A stretch of DNA of 64,000 nt from Chryseobacterium vrystaatense (GCF_000737765.1 NZ_JPRI01000004.1:124001-188000), one strand, 5' to 3'; shown: positions 25,803-35,712, counted from the first letter of the stretch. Notes: a model not told the origin generated them from the sequence alone. A program made the numbers and translations.

Positions 25803-27111
25803 TGAAAACATATACAACGTGATCGGAATAGGGATCGGCCCCTTTAATTTGGGACTTGCCGCCTTATCCAATCCGATTTCTGAATTAAAAACCCTTTTTC
25901 TTGATCAGAGAGACGGCTTCGACTGGCATCCCGGATTAATGATCGATCATGTAACACTGCAGACTCCTTTTCTGTGCGACTGTGTATCCATGGCAGATCC
26001 TACAAATCCTTTAAGCCTTCTGAACTATCTGAAAGAAACCAACAGGCTGTACAAATTCTTTATCAGGGAAGATTTTTTCATTCCCCGTAAAGAATATAAC
26101 CGGTATTGCCAATGGGTGGTAAGTCAGCTGCCACAGTGCCGTTTTTCAACAAAGGTTGTAGATATTGTGTATGAAGATGGACTATACATCATTACAGCCA
26201 TTGATACTAAAACTAATGAAACAGAAATCTTTAAAACAGAAAGACTGATTCTTGGAACAGGTACACAGCCACACCTACCTTCGTTTATTCCGAAAGAGGA
26301 TTCACGTATTCTTCATACGAGTTCTTATCTGTACCGTAAAGAAGAACTTCTGGCTCAGGGTAAAAAAATTGCGGTAATCGGTTCAGGACAGAGTGCGGCA
26401 GAGGTTTTTTATGATCTGTTACAAAGCCGTGACGAAGATACCCACTTAGGATGGTATTCACGTCCGGACCGTTTCTTTCCGATGGAGTATTCAAAGCTGA
26501 CTTTGGAACTTACTTCTCCTGATTATGTAGATTATTTTTACAGCAGGGATGAAGCGGCAAGAAAATCAATATTAAGTAAGCAGCAGGCACAGTTTAAAGG
26601 AATTAATTATGACCTCATCAACCAGATTTATGATTTCATCTATGATCTGAATATTGACAATGCTGATCCAAACCTTACCATCATTCCAAACAGTCAGCTA
26701 GACAGAGTAGACGATACCAATCCGGAACATTTAATCCTTCAATTCACACAGCTTGAGCAGGAAGTTCCTTATGAGCAGGAAGCTGATTATCTGGTGGTAG
26801 GTACAGGATACCGTTATCATGAACCTGCTTTTCTGAAAAATATTCAGTCGAGAATTAAAAGAGATTCCACAGGGTTATTTGCGGTCAACAGGAATTATTC
26901 CATAGACCATAACGGTGGTGAGATCTATGTGCTTCATGCAGAAGTACATACCCATAGCTATATTTCTACAGACCTTGGAATGGCTGCTTACCGTAACTCT
27001 TATATCATCAATGATATTTTGGGAAGAGAACATTACAAAATTGAAAAGAAAATCGCTTTTCAGGATTTTGATGTAGAAAAACATGCTGCAATGCCAACGG
27101 TCAAAATATAA
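25795..27111 (+). CDS. lysine/ornithine/diamine N-monooxygenase (SidA/IucD/DesB-like)
   Basis: A 438-residue flavin N-hydroxylase. The FAD motif is G-I-G-I-G-P-F-N-L-G-L-A-A-L (about 11-24) with Pro in the third glycine position as in this family; the NADPH motif is A-V-I-G-S-G-Q-S-A-A-E (about 193-203); the C-terminal D-L-G-M-A-A-Y-R-N-S motif follows. It hydroxylates a primary amine with NADPH and O2. In this context the substrate is most likely cadaverine or 3-hydroxycadaverine rather than the free amino acid. It overlaps the fused synthetase gene by 8 nt. Confidence 0.9.
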   Translation: MNNENIYNVIGIGIGPFNLGLAALSNPISELKTLFLDQRDGFDWHPGLMIDHVTLQTPFLCDCVSMADPTNPLSLLNYLKETNRLYKFFIREDFFIPRKEYNRYCQWVVSQLPQCRFSTKVVDIVYEDGLYIITAIDTKTNETEIFKTERLILGTGTQPHLPSFIPKEDSRILHTSSYLYRKEELLAQGKKIAVIGSGQSAAEVFYDLLQSRDEDTHLGWYSRPDRFFPMEYSKLTLELTSPDYVDYFYSRDEAARKSILSKQQAQFKGINYDLINQIYDFIYDLNIDNADPNLTIIPNSQLDRVDDTNPEHLILQFTQLEQEVPYEQEADYLVVGTGYRYHEPAFLKNIQSRIKRDSTGLFAVNRNYSIDHNGGEIYVLHAEVHTHSYISTDLGMAAYRNSYIINDILGREHYKIEKKIAFQDFDVEKHAAMPTVKI

Positions 27112-27118
27112 AATAAAA

Positions 27119-28933
27119 ATGAACACCAATTTAAATAATAATACAATCAGTCAGGAAATCTGGCTGCAGGCCAACAGAGATCTTATGGCCAAAACGATTG
27201 CGGAGTTAATGCATGAAGAACGGCTGAAACCCGTTTCCGTTACTCAGGATGAAGCAGGATTTACTGTTTTCAAACTGGAGACGGGAATCGAAAATATAGA
27301 ATATATTTTCTGCGGACAGGAAAGGATGATGGATTACTGGCATATTAATACAGACAGTATTGTGAAAATAGAGAATGGCGTACCAACCTCAGCGCTGCAT
27401 ATTCCACAGTTCTTCCTTGAAATGCAGGCCGTGTTCGATCTGGATGCCAACACGCTGGCGAGATATACCGAAGAATTGCTGCATACTTTATATTGTGATG
27501 CGCTGATCTTATCCAGAGGCGTAATGTCTTCGAAAGATCTTGCTTCAAGCAATTATCAAACCGTAGAACATCAGATGACGGGACATCCCTGGGTGATCGT
27601 TAACAAAAGCAGATTGGGATTTTCTCCAACAGACCTTGAAACATTTGCTCCGGAAGCTGGAGAGAGTTTAAAAGTTTTGTGGCTGGCTGCCCATAAGGAC
27701 AGATCAGCCTTCCAGTCGCTGGAGCATATTGATCAGGAAGAATTTTACCGCTCTGAAATTGGAGACGAATTGTATCAGGAGTTTCAGCAAAAACTGATCG
27801 GTACCGGGAAGTCTGTTGAAGATTATAATTTCATTCCGGTACATCCATGGCAGTGGGAGCATAAACTGAAAATTCATTTTGCAGGAGATATTGCATCTGA
27901 TATCCTGATATTGTTAGGTGAAGGAAATGATGTCTACAGCCCGCAACAAAGCATCAGAACTTTGTATAACATCAATCATCCTGAAAAAAGATACCTGAAA
28001 ACCGCAGTTTCTATTTTAAGTACAGGAAATATCAGAGGACTGTCGCCTAAGCAAATGAAAATTGCTCCTTCTATTACAGACTGGGTAAAAGGTCTGATCA
28101 AAGGTGATGCTTATCTGGAGACAAAAGGAACGATATTTTTAGGAGAAGAAGCTTCTATTGCTTATCTGCATCCTCAATACAGTGCGATTGCAGGGGTTCC
28201 TTATCAGTATAATGAATTTCTGGGAGCTTTATGGCGTGAGAGTGCTTCCGGTTATTTACAGGAAGACGAAGAAATGTTTACCATGGCTTCACTTCTTTTT
28301 GTAGACCAAAATGGAATTCCTTTGGTACAGGCTTTTGCAGAAAAAGCAGGAATTACCATCCAACAATGGATCACAGATTATCTGGATGCCTACCTTACAC
28401 CGCTCCTTCACATTTATTATACTCATTCTCTATGCGTAACGCCTCACGGAGAAAACATTATGGTAGTCCTGAAAAATGGAGTGCCGCAGAGAATTGTCAT
28501 CAAAGATTTTGTAGATGATATTGTGCTGACTGCAGAAGCAAGGGAGAAACTTCCAGATCATCTGGCAGACGGACTGATCCAGTCTTCCAACAAGGAAAAC
28601 GTTCCGCTGTCTATTCTTTTGGGGGTTTTTGATGCGTTCTTCAGATATTTATCCAATGTTCTGCATACGCATTCCGATTTTCCGGAGGAAACCTTCTGGA
28701 CTCTTGTTCATGAATGTATAGAGAATTACAAAAATCATAATCCTCATCTGAATGAACGCTATGAAAAGTATGATCTGTATGTTCCTGCATTCAAAAGATT
28801 TTACATCAACAGTCTGCGTTTGAAAAACAACGGATACAGTGAAAATAAAGCATTTGCTATTCCAAGGAAAGATGGCGCTCTGCCTAATCCTCTTTATCAG
28901 ATTGCCAATAAAAACTCTGTAGCGGCTGTATGA
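27119..28933 (+). CDS. IucA/IucC family siderophore synthetase (second NIS enzyme)
   Basis: A 604-residue NIS synthetase with F-I-P-V-H-P-W-Q-W-E-H (about 236-246), the ATP-binding loop S-P-Q-Q-S-I-R-T-L-Y, and the catalytic T-P-H-G-E-N-I motif. Two synthetases in one operon imply two condensations, as for aerobactin or achromobactin, i.e. a citrate core amidated or esterified twice. The ATG at 27119, 7 nt after the previous stop, is preferred; an in-frame ATG at 27083 would overlap the monooxygenase gene. The stop overlaps the MATE start (ATGA). Confidence 0.92.
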   Translation: MNTNLNNNTISQEIWLQANRDLMAKTIAELMHEERLKPVSVTQDEAGFTVFKLETGIENIEYIFCGQERMMDYWHINTDSIVKIENGVPTSALHIPQFFLEMQAVFDLDANTLARYTEELLHTLYCDALILSRGVMSSKDLASSNYQTVEHQMTGHPWVIVNKSRLGFSPTDLETFAPEAGESLKVLWLAAHKDRSAFQSLEHIDQEEFYRSEIGDELYQEFQQKLIGTGKSVEDYNFIPVHPWQWEHKLKIHFAGDIASDILILLGEGNDVYSPQQSIRTLYNINHPEKRYLKTAVSILSTGNIRGLSPKQMKIAPSITDWVKGLIKGDAYLETKGTIFLGEEASIAYLHPQYSAIAGVPYQYNEFLGALWRESASGYLQEDEEMFTMASLLFVDQNGIPLVQAFAEKAGITIQQWITDYLDAYLTPLLHIYYTHSLCVTPHGENIMVVLKNGVPQRIVIKDFVDDIVLTAEAREKLPDHLADGLIQSSNKENVPLSILLGVFDAFFRYLSNVLHTHSDFPEETFWTLVHECIENYKNHNPHLNERYEKYDLYVPAFKRFYINSLRLKNNGYSENKAFAIPRKDGALPNPLYQIANKNSVAAV

Positions 28934-30333
28934 GAAAGTTTCTGCATCTTGTAAAAGAAGGCTCTGTATTTGCGTACGGAGCTTTAGCGGGAAAAAAAGT
29001 AGAACTTACCTCAGGGAGCATCAACCGTTCTATCTTCAGTCTTGCCATTCCCATGGTGATGGAGTTGGTGATGGAATCTGTTTTTGTGAGTATCAATCTT
29101 TTAATCATTGCAAGATTAGGAGATAAGGTGCTTGGCCTTGTGGGAATTGCAGATAACTATATCAATTTTGCCAATGCGATTGCTATCGGATTGGGAATCG
29201 CTGCTGCAACACTTACAGCCAGGAGAGCCGGAGAAAAAGATCAGGAAGGTATGAGCCGGACCGCGCATTATATCATATTGCTGGCAGCTGCTTTTGCATT
29301 ACTGATCGGCGGTCTGTCATTTGTTTTCGCTGGAGAAATCATCAGTTTTCTGGGGTTTAATACAGATATTGTAGTTAACGGGCTTCCGTTTTCCAAACTG
29401 GTCTTTCTGAGTATCGGTCTGGTGATTCTGCGTCTTTCCATCAATGGTCTCTTCAGGGGAGCAGGGGATGCGGATCTGGCGATGAAGTCACTTTGGCTGT
29501 GTCATATTTCCAGTATGGTCTTTGCCGTAATTCTTGTTTTCGGACTTGGTTTTATTCCTGCTTACGGATTAATGGGATTGGCTTATGCGACGGTATTATC
29601 CCGGTTACTGGCGGTTTTATATCAGTTCTATATTCTTCTTACACGCAAAACCAGCGTCAATATCCTGGTGAAATTTCATCTTGACCTGCCTCTAATTAAG
29701 AAGATACTGAAAATTACTTTTGGCGGGCTGGTTCAGTATATCATTCCTGCTTCAAGCTGGCTGATCATGGTTAAAATTATTGCAACCTTCGGCACGACTG
29801 CTCTTGCAGGATATATTATTGCCCAGAGGATTGCCTCTGTTGCAACAATGCCTGCCTGGGGAATTGGCAATGCTGCGGGAGTTCTTACAGGACAGAATCT
29901 GGGAGCCGGAAACCCGGACCGCGCAGAAAAAACGGTATGGAGAGCCGGAGGAATTAATATGACTTATCTGATAGCCGTCGCTATATTCTGGCAGTTCGCT
30001 GCAGAATATGTGGTGACCTTCTTCACGAAAGAAGCTGAGGTAGCACGCTATGCCGTTCAGTACATTCATGTGGTATCTATGGCTTATCTCTTATTAGGCT
30101 TTACAATGGTAATCAGCCGTGCCCTCAATGCGGCTGGTAATATTATGCAGGTAACCCTGCTGTACATGATCATGTTCTATGTGATTCAGCTTCCTTTAGC
30201 CTACCTGCTTGGGGTAAGGCTTCAATGGGAACTGAAAGGAATATTTACGGCTATCGTTTCCTCGGAAATTGTATTGGCTGTGTTGTTCTTAATGATCTTC
30301 AAAAATGGTAAATGGAAAACTATAAAAATTTAA
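28930..30333 (+). CDS. MATE efflux protein, probable siderophore exporter
   Basis: A 467-residue inner-membrane protein with about 12 hydrophobic segments in two MatE repeats; the N-terminal repeat begins L-A-I-P-M-V-M-E-L-V-M-E and the second has G-N-A-A-G-V-L-T-G-Q-N-L-G-A-G, a conserved MATE signature. It overlaps the second synthetase gene by 4 nt, so it is translated with the biosynthetic enzymes and very likely exports the siderophore. MATE rather than MFS exporters in NIS loci is a Bacteroidota habit as far as I recall. Confidence 0.88.
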   Translation: MRKFLHLVKEGSVFAYGALAGKKVELTSGSINRSIFSLAIPMVMELVMESVFVSINLLIIARLGDKVLGLVGIADNYINFANAIAIGLGIAAATLTARRAGEKDQEGMSRTAHYIILLAAAFALLIGGLSFVFAGEIISFLGFNTDIVVNGLPFSKLVFLSIGLVILRLSINGLFRGAGDADLAMKSLWLCHISSMVFAVILVFGLGFIPAYGLMGLAYATVLSRLLAVLYQFYILLTRKTSVNILVKFHLDLPLIKKILKITFGGLVQYIIPASSWLIMVKIIATFGTTALAGYIIAQRIASVATMPAWGIGNAAGVLTGQNLGAGNPDRAEKTVWRAGGINMTYLIAVAIFWQFAAEYVVTFFTKEAEVARYAVQYIHVVSMAYLLLGFTMVISRALNAAGNIMQVTLLYMIMFYVIQLPLAYLLGVRLQWELKGIFTAIVSSEIVLAVLFLMIFKNGKWKTIKI

Positions 30334-30334
30334 A

Positions 30335-30580
30335 ATGCACACAACAGACGAATTTTATGAAATTATCGCATCAGCAATCGCTGTAAAAAAAGAAATGGTA
30401 GACGAAAACCTAACGTATCAGGAAATCCCTGAATGGGACTCTATGTCGCATCTTCTGATTGTAGAAGCCCTGGAGCAGTTTTACCGTGTCAAGTTTGAAT
30501 TTAACGACATCCTTGAAATGGGAACCGTCGGAAAGATCCGCGAAAAAATGAAAAAATACGACGTAGTCGTAGAAAACTAA
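30335..30580 (+). CDS. acyl carrier protein
   Basis: An 81-residue acidic helical protein with the phosphopantetheine site D-S-M at residues 35-37 (Ser36) in the context E-W-D-S-M-S-H-L. The following helices (V-E-A-L-E-Q-F-Y ... F-N-D-I-L-E-M) match ACP/PCP domains. It sits between the exporter gene (1 nt spacer) and an AMP-ligase gene (4 nt), so the ligase presumably loads an acid on it. A standalone carrier protein is unusual in NIS pathways, which normally use CoA thioesters. Confidence 0.9.
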   Translation: MHTTDEFYEIIASAIAVKKEMVDENLTYQEIPEWDSMSHLLIVEALEQFYRVKFEFNDILEMGTVGKIREKMKKYDVVVEN

Positions 30581-30584
30581 GTAT

Positions 30585-31973
30585 ATGAAAATTTTAGAAA
30601 ATGTAATTGCCAACAAAAACCTGGTGTTTACAGATGCTTCCAGCGGTGCCACCACACCGATTGGAACGCTGTACCGGTCTTTAGGCCTCAATCCGGTGGA
30701 AAAAGGGTTGATCTTTTTGTACAATGACAATCAGCTGCCCAGCATTGAGGTGCTCCTCAACTTTTATGGAACAGCACATGCCATTGCTGTTTTGGGACAG
30801 AAACTGCATCCTGAGTTTAAAGAACGTCTGGAAGCGGAATACCGTCCCAAATATATCTTTGATCCCTCCCGTGATGAGGTTCAGGGATATTCGTTAAAGG
30901 AGTTTTCAGAAACCGTGAAAATCTTTGCTAAAGAAGATTATCAGCCGGAGGTGGTCATTCATCCTGAAATCAAAATCCTGTTAAGTACTTCCGGAACCAC
31001 CGGAGTTCCAAAACTGGTAAAACTTTCAGATGAAAACCTTTATCAGAATGCTGTGAGCATCCTTCAGTACATGCCCATACTGAAAACAGACGTAGTACCT
31101 CTCAACGTACCGGTTAATTTCGTGTACGGTTTTTCTATTTTTACCACCAACTGTATGCGTGCGGGAAGAATAGTCTGTACGGATAAAGATATCATGCAGA
31201 AAGCATTCTGGGACGAAATGGAGGAGTACGCGTACAGCACACTGGGAGGCGTTCCTTATCTGTACGAAAATCTTAACAGAATCGGATTCTTCAGAAAAGA
31301 CAGCAGCAGTCTGAGATACATGACCCACACAGGAGGAGTGATCAATGCTGAATTGAGGAAAACCATCTTCAATTACTGCCTTGAGTTCGAAAAACAGTTT
31401 TTTGCCCAATACGGACAGACCGAGGCAGGCGGAAGAATGGCTTATCTTACGACAGACGGACTTCTTGAAGAAGAAACCTCTATAGGAACACCTGTACATG
31501 GAGGAAGCTTCCAGATCCATCCTGAAACGGATGAACTGCTCTTTTTACATTCAAGCATCAGCGGCGGCTATGCCAACAGGCTTGAAGACCTTTCCACTTA
31601 CGAACAGCCTAAGCTTCTTCATACAGGAGATACGGGCAGAAGAGGGCAGAACGGACTGTATTATATCACAGGAAGAATCAAGAGGATCATGAAACTTTTC
31701 GGAATCCGTCTCAATCTGGATGAGGTAGAGTTTATTCTTAAAAATGAACTGGAAGGCAATACATTGGTTTGTCTTAACGGCAATGACAAAAAGATTATTG
31801 TCCTGTATGACAACATCGAAATAGATCCCCAGATCATTAAGGAAACCATTAAAAATAAGCTGCGTATCAATCCGCAGTACGTACGCACCGAACACATAGA
31901 ATCATTTCCATTATCACAAAACGGCAAAATCAACTATCCACTGTTACAAAACTTACAGCATGAAAATATTTAA
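30585..31973 (+). CDS. AMP-dependent acyl-ACP/CoA ligase
   Basis: A 462-residue adenylate-forming enzyme. The P-loop S-T-S-G-T-T-G-V-P-K is near residues 133-142, the A5 motif Q-Y-G-Q-T-E-A near 276, A7 H-T-G-D-T-G near 348, and the terminal catalytic Lys in S-Q-N-G-K-I-N. It activates a carboxylic acid as adenylate and transfers it to a thiol, here probably Ser36-linked phosphopantetheine of the adjacent carrier protein. The acid may be the acyl group of the hydroxamates (fumarate, if the product is chryseochelin-like) or a fatty acid for acylated congeners. Its 3' end overlaps the receptor gene by 14 nt. Confidence 0.85.
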   Translation: MKILENVIANKNLVFTDASSGATTPIGTLYRSLGLNPVEKGLIFLYNDNQLPSIEVLLNFYGTAHAIAVLGQKLHPEFKERLEAEYRPKYIFDPSRDEVQGYSLKEFSETVKIFAKEDYQPEVVIHPEIKILLSTSGTTGVPKLVKLSDENLYQNAVSILQYMPILKTDVVPLNVPVNFVYGFSIFTTNCMRAGRIVCTDKDIMQKAFWDEMEEYAYSTLGGVPYLYENLNRIGFFRKDSSSLRYMTHTGGVINAELRKTIFNYCLEFEKQFFAQYGQTEAGGRMAYLTTDGLLEEETSIGTPVHGGSFQIHPETDELLFLHSSISGGYANRLEDLSTYEQPKLLHTGDTGRRGQNGLYYITGRIKRIMKLFGIRLNLDEVEFILKNELEGNTLVCLNGNDKKIIVLYDNIEIDPQIIKETIKNKLRINPQYVRTEHIESFPLSQNGKINYPLLQNLQHENI

Positions 31974-34422
31974 AACCCCTATATTACTTTTATTTCTTGT
32001 CGGTCTTCCACTCATTGTTTCTGCCCAGCAGAATGAACGCGTCAACGGAAAGATCATGCTGTCTGAAAAAGTGCCCGTGAAGAATGCGCTTTTAAGATTA
32101 GTTAATACGCCGTATCAGGCTAAGACCAACAGTTTAGGAGAATATTATTTTGATAATGTGCCGTCTGGAGAATATACGCTTCAGGTGGTTTTAAATGATA
32201 TTGAATTAATGCGTGAGCATATCCGTATTGAAAAAGATGTCTTTGAAATTCCGGTGATTTATCCTGAAACAGAAAATAATGTCATTGAAGGAATTACAGT
32301 ATATGCTGTAAGCAGAAACAAATTTCTGGATAGAGACAGTACTTCAATTTCTAAAATGCCTTTGAGAAACATTGAAAATCCTCAAATGTATACAAGCATC
32401 AACCAGCAGATTCTGAAAGAACAGTTGGTTTATGATATGTCTGACGCCTTAAAAAACGTACCGGGTATTGTGAAAATGCAGGGAAGTGCAGGTAGAGCGG
32501 GAGACGGAAGTTTCTACTACAATTTGAGAGGTTTTCCTACCAGAGTTTCTATGGTAGATGGTGTTCCTGCAACCACCAACTCGGAAATTGATCCGGCTGA
32601 TATTGAGCGTATCGATGTGATCAAAGGACCTTCCGGAACTTTGTATGGGGGTGCGGTTAATTCTTTTGGGGGATTAATTAATGTGGTGACGAAAAAGCCT
32701 AAAGATTATTTCGGCGGAGAAGCTTCTTATCTTTTGGGAAGTTATAACCTGAACCGTGTGACGGCTGATGTATATGGTCCAATTACGGATTCAAGGAAGA
32801 CTTTATTCCGTTTGAATGCAGCATACCAGTACCAGAACGGATTCAGAGATTCTGAATTCAGAAAATCTATGTTTGTAGCACCTACATTCAGCTACCAGGT
32901 GAATGACCGGTTAAAGTTTAATTTGGGAGCCCAGATTTACACCTATGAAGGAACGAACACGCCCATCATATTTTTACCAAGAAACAGAGCGTTTATCGCA
33001 AGAACTCCGGATGAACTTGGATATGACTGGAAAAGGTCTTATTCCAATAATGATATGAGCTTAAAGGCACCTTCTATCAACGTAAAAGCTGAGGTTAATT
33101 ACAAAATTTCAGATCAGTGGAGTTCTCAGACTTTGATCTCGAGAAATTACAGGAAAACAGAAGGATTGTACCAGTATCAGTTCATGAGAGGAAAACTGGA
33201 TAACATTTTAGAGCGTAATGTACAGTGGCAGAATGGCGAGGGAGCCTCTACCAGTTTTCAGCAAAACTTTAATGGGGAATTTAAAATTGGAAAAATCAAA
33301 AATAAACTTCTTATCGGTTTAGATTATTTAAACCAATCTTTGAATAATAACCTTTCTCCAATTGTGGCATTTGACAAGATTGATGGTACAAATATTACAG
33401 CACCCATTGGAGGGGAAGTGACAGGGATGTATGGAGTCATATCCAAAGATCTGGCACTTAAGAGAATACAGGAGGTTACTGAACTTGCGATCAAAGCGAA
33501 TAAAAATCCCTTCGTAAGAAATACAGCATCAAGCAATATATATGGAGCTTATATTTCTGATGCGGTGTATGTTACAGACCGTTTGGTTGCTTTACTAAGT
33601 TTACGTTTTGATCATTATGAAAGCAATGGGCAGGTTGATCTAAATACCAATGCCAATACAGGAAAATTCAATCAGAATGCACTGTCTCCGAAATTTGGTT
33701 TATCCTATCAGATCCTCAAAGAACATTTGTCAGCATATGCCAACTATATGAATGGCTTCAGTAATGTGGTTCCGGTTGCACAGCCGCTTGCAGATTACAG
33801 TGGAGATTTTAAACCGCAGAGGTCTAATCAGTGGGAAGTGGGATTCAAAGGAAATCTTTGGAGAAACAGAGTGAATTTTACAGTAGGATATTATGATATC
33901 CTGGTTGACAATATGTTAAGAGCAGATATCGTGAATCGTGACGGGACACCCTATAATGTGACGATCCAGGACGGAGAGCAGAGAAGTAAAGGGATAGAAA
34001 TTGAAACCATACTGAACCCTATTCAGGGTCTGAACATTATGGCAGGATATTCTTACAACGACAGTAAGTTTGTAAAAGCTGCTGCCAATGTAGATGGCCG
34101 TCGTCCTTCGTCTTCAGGTCCGGCTAATGTATTCAATTCATGGGTAAGCTATATATTGCCGATCAAAGGACTTTCGGGTCTGGGATTAGGTTTTGGAGTG
34201 AACCGTGTAGGTGAGCAGATTACTGTAGACAACTCAGCTACCGGACAGTTTATATTTCCTGCCTATACTTTAGTGAATGCTTCCGTATCTCTTGAAAAGG
34301 AAAGATACAGATTAGGATTTAAAATGAATAATTTAGGAAATGCGCAGTATTTCGCAGGGCAGGGTGTTATAGTTGCCCAAATGCCTCGTAACTTTGTGGC
34401 GGAGGTTACTCTTAAGTTTTAA
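31960..34422 (+). CDS. TonB-dependent siderophore receptor
   Basis: An 820-residue outer-membrane protein with signal peptide (to V-S-A-Q near residue 23), a CarboxypepD-like regulatory domain (about 27-100) typical of Bacteroidota receptors, a plug (about 130-250; D-V-I-K-G-P-S-G-T-L-Y-G-G, R-G-F-P-T-R), and a 22-strand barrel that ends in a terminal F. It imports a ferric siderophore using TonB energy; as the gene follows the biosynthetic genes by overlap, the ligand is almost certainly the locus product. FhuA/FpvA-like features fit hydroxamate ligands. Confidence 0.92.
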   Translation: MKIFKTPILLLFLVGLPLIVSAQQNERVNGKIMLSEKVPVKNALLRLVNTPYQAKTNSLGEYYFDNVPSGEYTLQVVLNDIELMREHIRIEKDVFEIPVIYPETENNVIEGITVYAVSRNKFLDRDSTSISKMPLRNIENPQMYTSINQQILKEQLVYDMSDALKNVPGIVKMQGSAGRAGDGSFYYNLRGFPTRVSMVDGVPATTNSEIDPADIERIDVIKGPSGTLYGGAVNSFGGLINVVTKKPKDYFGGEASYLLGSYNLNRVTADVYGPITDSRKTLFRLNAAYQYQNGFRDSEFRKSMFVAPTFSYQVNDRLKFNLGAQIYTYEGTNTPIIFLPRNRAFIARTPDELGYDWKRSYSNNDMSLKAPSINVKAEVNYKISDQWSSQTLISRNYRKTEGLYQYQFMRGKLDNILERNVQWQNGEGASTSFQQNFNGEFKIGKIKNKLLIGLDYLNQSLNNNLSPIVAFDKIDGTNITAPIGGEVTGMYGVISKDLALKRIQEVTELAIKANKNPFVRNTASSNIYGAYISDAVYVTDRLVALLSLRFDHYESNGQVDLNTNANTGKFNQNALSPKFGLSYQILKEHLSAYANYMNGFSNVVPVAQPLADYSGDFKPQRSNQWEVGFKGNLWRNRVNFTVGYYDILVDNMLRADIVNRDGTPYNVTIQDGEQRSKGIEIETILNPIQGLNIMAGYSYNDSKFVKAAANVDGRRPSSSGPANVFNSWVSYILPIKGLSGLGLGFGVNRVGEQITVDNSATGQFIFPAYTLVNASVSLEKERYRLGFKMNNLGNAQYFAGQGVIVAQMPRNFVAEVTLKF

Positions 34423-34423
34423 T

Positions 34424-35608
34424 ATGAATAAAACACTAAGAAAGATAGCATATCAATTACATCTATGGCTCGGACTAACGTCCGGGCTTATAGTTGTCAT
34501 AATGGCCGTGACAGGATGTATTCTCGCTTTTGAAAAAGAATTGAAACATGCCATACACCCTGAAAAATATTTTGTCAAAACCGTAAAAAAGGAAAAACTG
34601 CAGTTTTCCGAACTCAAGCTGAAAGCAGAGCAGGCGCTTCCGGACAGTTTAAAGGTAAGCAGGGTAGAAATATCCTCAGATCCATCCAGAAGCTATGCAT
34701 TCCGGTCCCTGAAAATGGATAAGGAGGCTTTGACGTATTGGGGTTCTTACATTCATTATTACAGAGTGTATGTGGATCCTTACACCGGAAAAGTTCTTGA
34801 GGTTGAAAATGCCAAAAATGATTTTTTTGAGATCGTGATGGATCTTCACCGCAGGCTTTTGCTGGGTGAAAAAATTGGGAAGACCATTACCGGATATTCT
34901 ACGCTGATATTAGCAATTATGTTATTTTCAGGATTGGTGATCTGGTTTCCACGCAAAATGAACAAGAATGCCCTGAAAGGGATGTTCTTCATTAAAACAT
35001 CTGCCAAATGGAAAAGGGTCAATTATGATATGCACAATGTCCTGGGGTTTTATGCAGTCATTCCTTTATGCCTCATTTCATATGCAGCATTGATATGGAA
35101 TTTTGAAGATGTAGATCAGTGGGTCAAAAAAACACTGAATGGAAAAGCAAAAACTGAGCAGAAGGCAAAAAGTACTATTCCTTCCGAAGAGTCTTCAGAT
35201 TCAAAAAATATTCTGAATCTTGTAGGCGACAGAGTAGAAAAGAGCCTTGCTGACAAAGAATCAGCGCTCATCAGCTTTCCGAAAACAGAAGAAGGGACTT
35301 ATTATGCTGAGGTAAATTTCGGGAATAAGCAATACCAGAATGAGCAGTTTAATTTTGATCAGTATTCAGGAAAAATACTAAAATATCAATCCTACAAAGA
35401 CAAAAATATCGGTTACGGAACCGCTTTAAGGGAAAGAAATTATGACCTTCATACGGGAAGCATCTTTGGAATGACAGGTCGGATTCTATATCTCTTTGCT
35501 GGTATCATTGCAGCTTCACTTCCTATCACGGGTTTCATTATTTATGTTAACAGAAAAAAGAAGAAGCCAAAGAAAAAGAAAGTGAAGATAGCAGCTCACC
35601 CAAATTAA
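34424..35608 (+). CDS. PepSY-associated TM protein (ferric-siderophore reductase type)
   Basis: A 395-residue membrane protein with an N-terminal helix Q-L-H-L-W-L-G-L-T-S-G, a PepSY-like periplasmic domain, two central TM helices, a second PepSY-like region and a last TM near 360. His residues on the helices (H-L-W, D-L-H-R, D-M-H-N, D-L-H-T-G) fit heme binding as in PiuB/FhuF-like reductases of this family. It starts 1 nt after the receptor stop, so it belongs to the siderophore operon, probably releasing iron at the inner membrane. The tail is lysine-rich. A terminator follows. The ATG at 34424 is preferred over an upstream in-frame start overlapping the receptor. Confidence 0.85.
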   Translation: MNKTLRKIAYQLHLWLGLTSGLIVVIMAVTGCILAFEKELKHAIHPEKYFVKTVKKEKLQFSELKLKAEQALPDSLKVSRVEISSDPSRSYAFRSLKMDKEALTYWGSYIHYYRVYVDPYTGKVLEVENAKNDFFEIVMDLHRRLLLGEKIGKTITGYSTLILAIMLFSGLVIWFPRKMNKNALKGMFFIKTSAKWKRVNYDMHNVLGFYAVIPLCLISYAALIWNFEDVDQWVKKTLNGKAKTEQKAKSTIPSEESSDSKNILNLVGDRVEKSLADKESALISFPKTEEGTYYAEVNFGNKQYQNEQFNFDQYSGKILKYQSYKDKNIGYGTALRERNYDLHTGSIFGMTGRILYLFAGIIAASLPITGFIIYVNRKKKKPKKKKVKIAAHPN

Positions 35609-35626
35609 AAAAACAAAAATTTAGAT

Positions 35627-35655
35627 AAGTGTAACGCAACTGTTACACTTTTTTT
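35627..35655 (+). terminator. terminator of the siderophore operon
   Basis: AAGTGTAAC / GTTACACTT 9-bp stem with 6-nt loop and a T-rich tail, 19 nt after the PepSY-TM stop; it also separates the convergent MocR gene. Confidence 0.8.
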
Positions 35656-35712
35656 ATTTTAAGTATACTGTTGAGAATCATCTGCTTAATCCGTTTAATC
35701 TGCAGAGATGTT

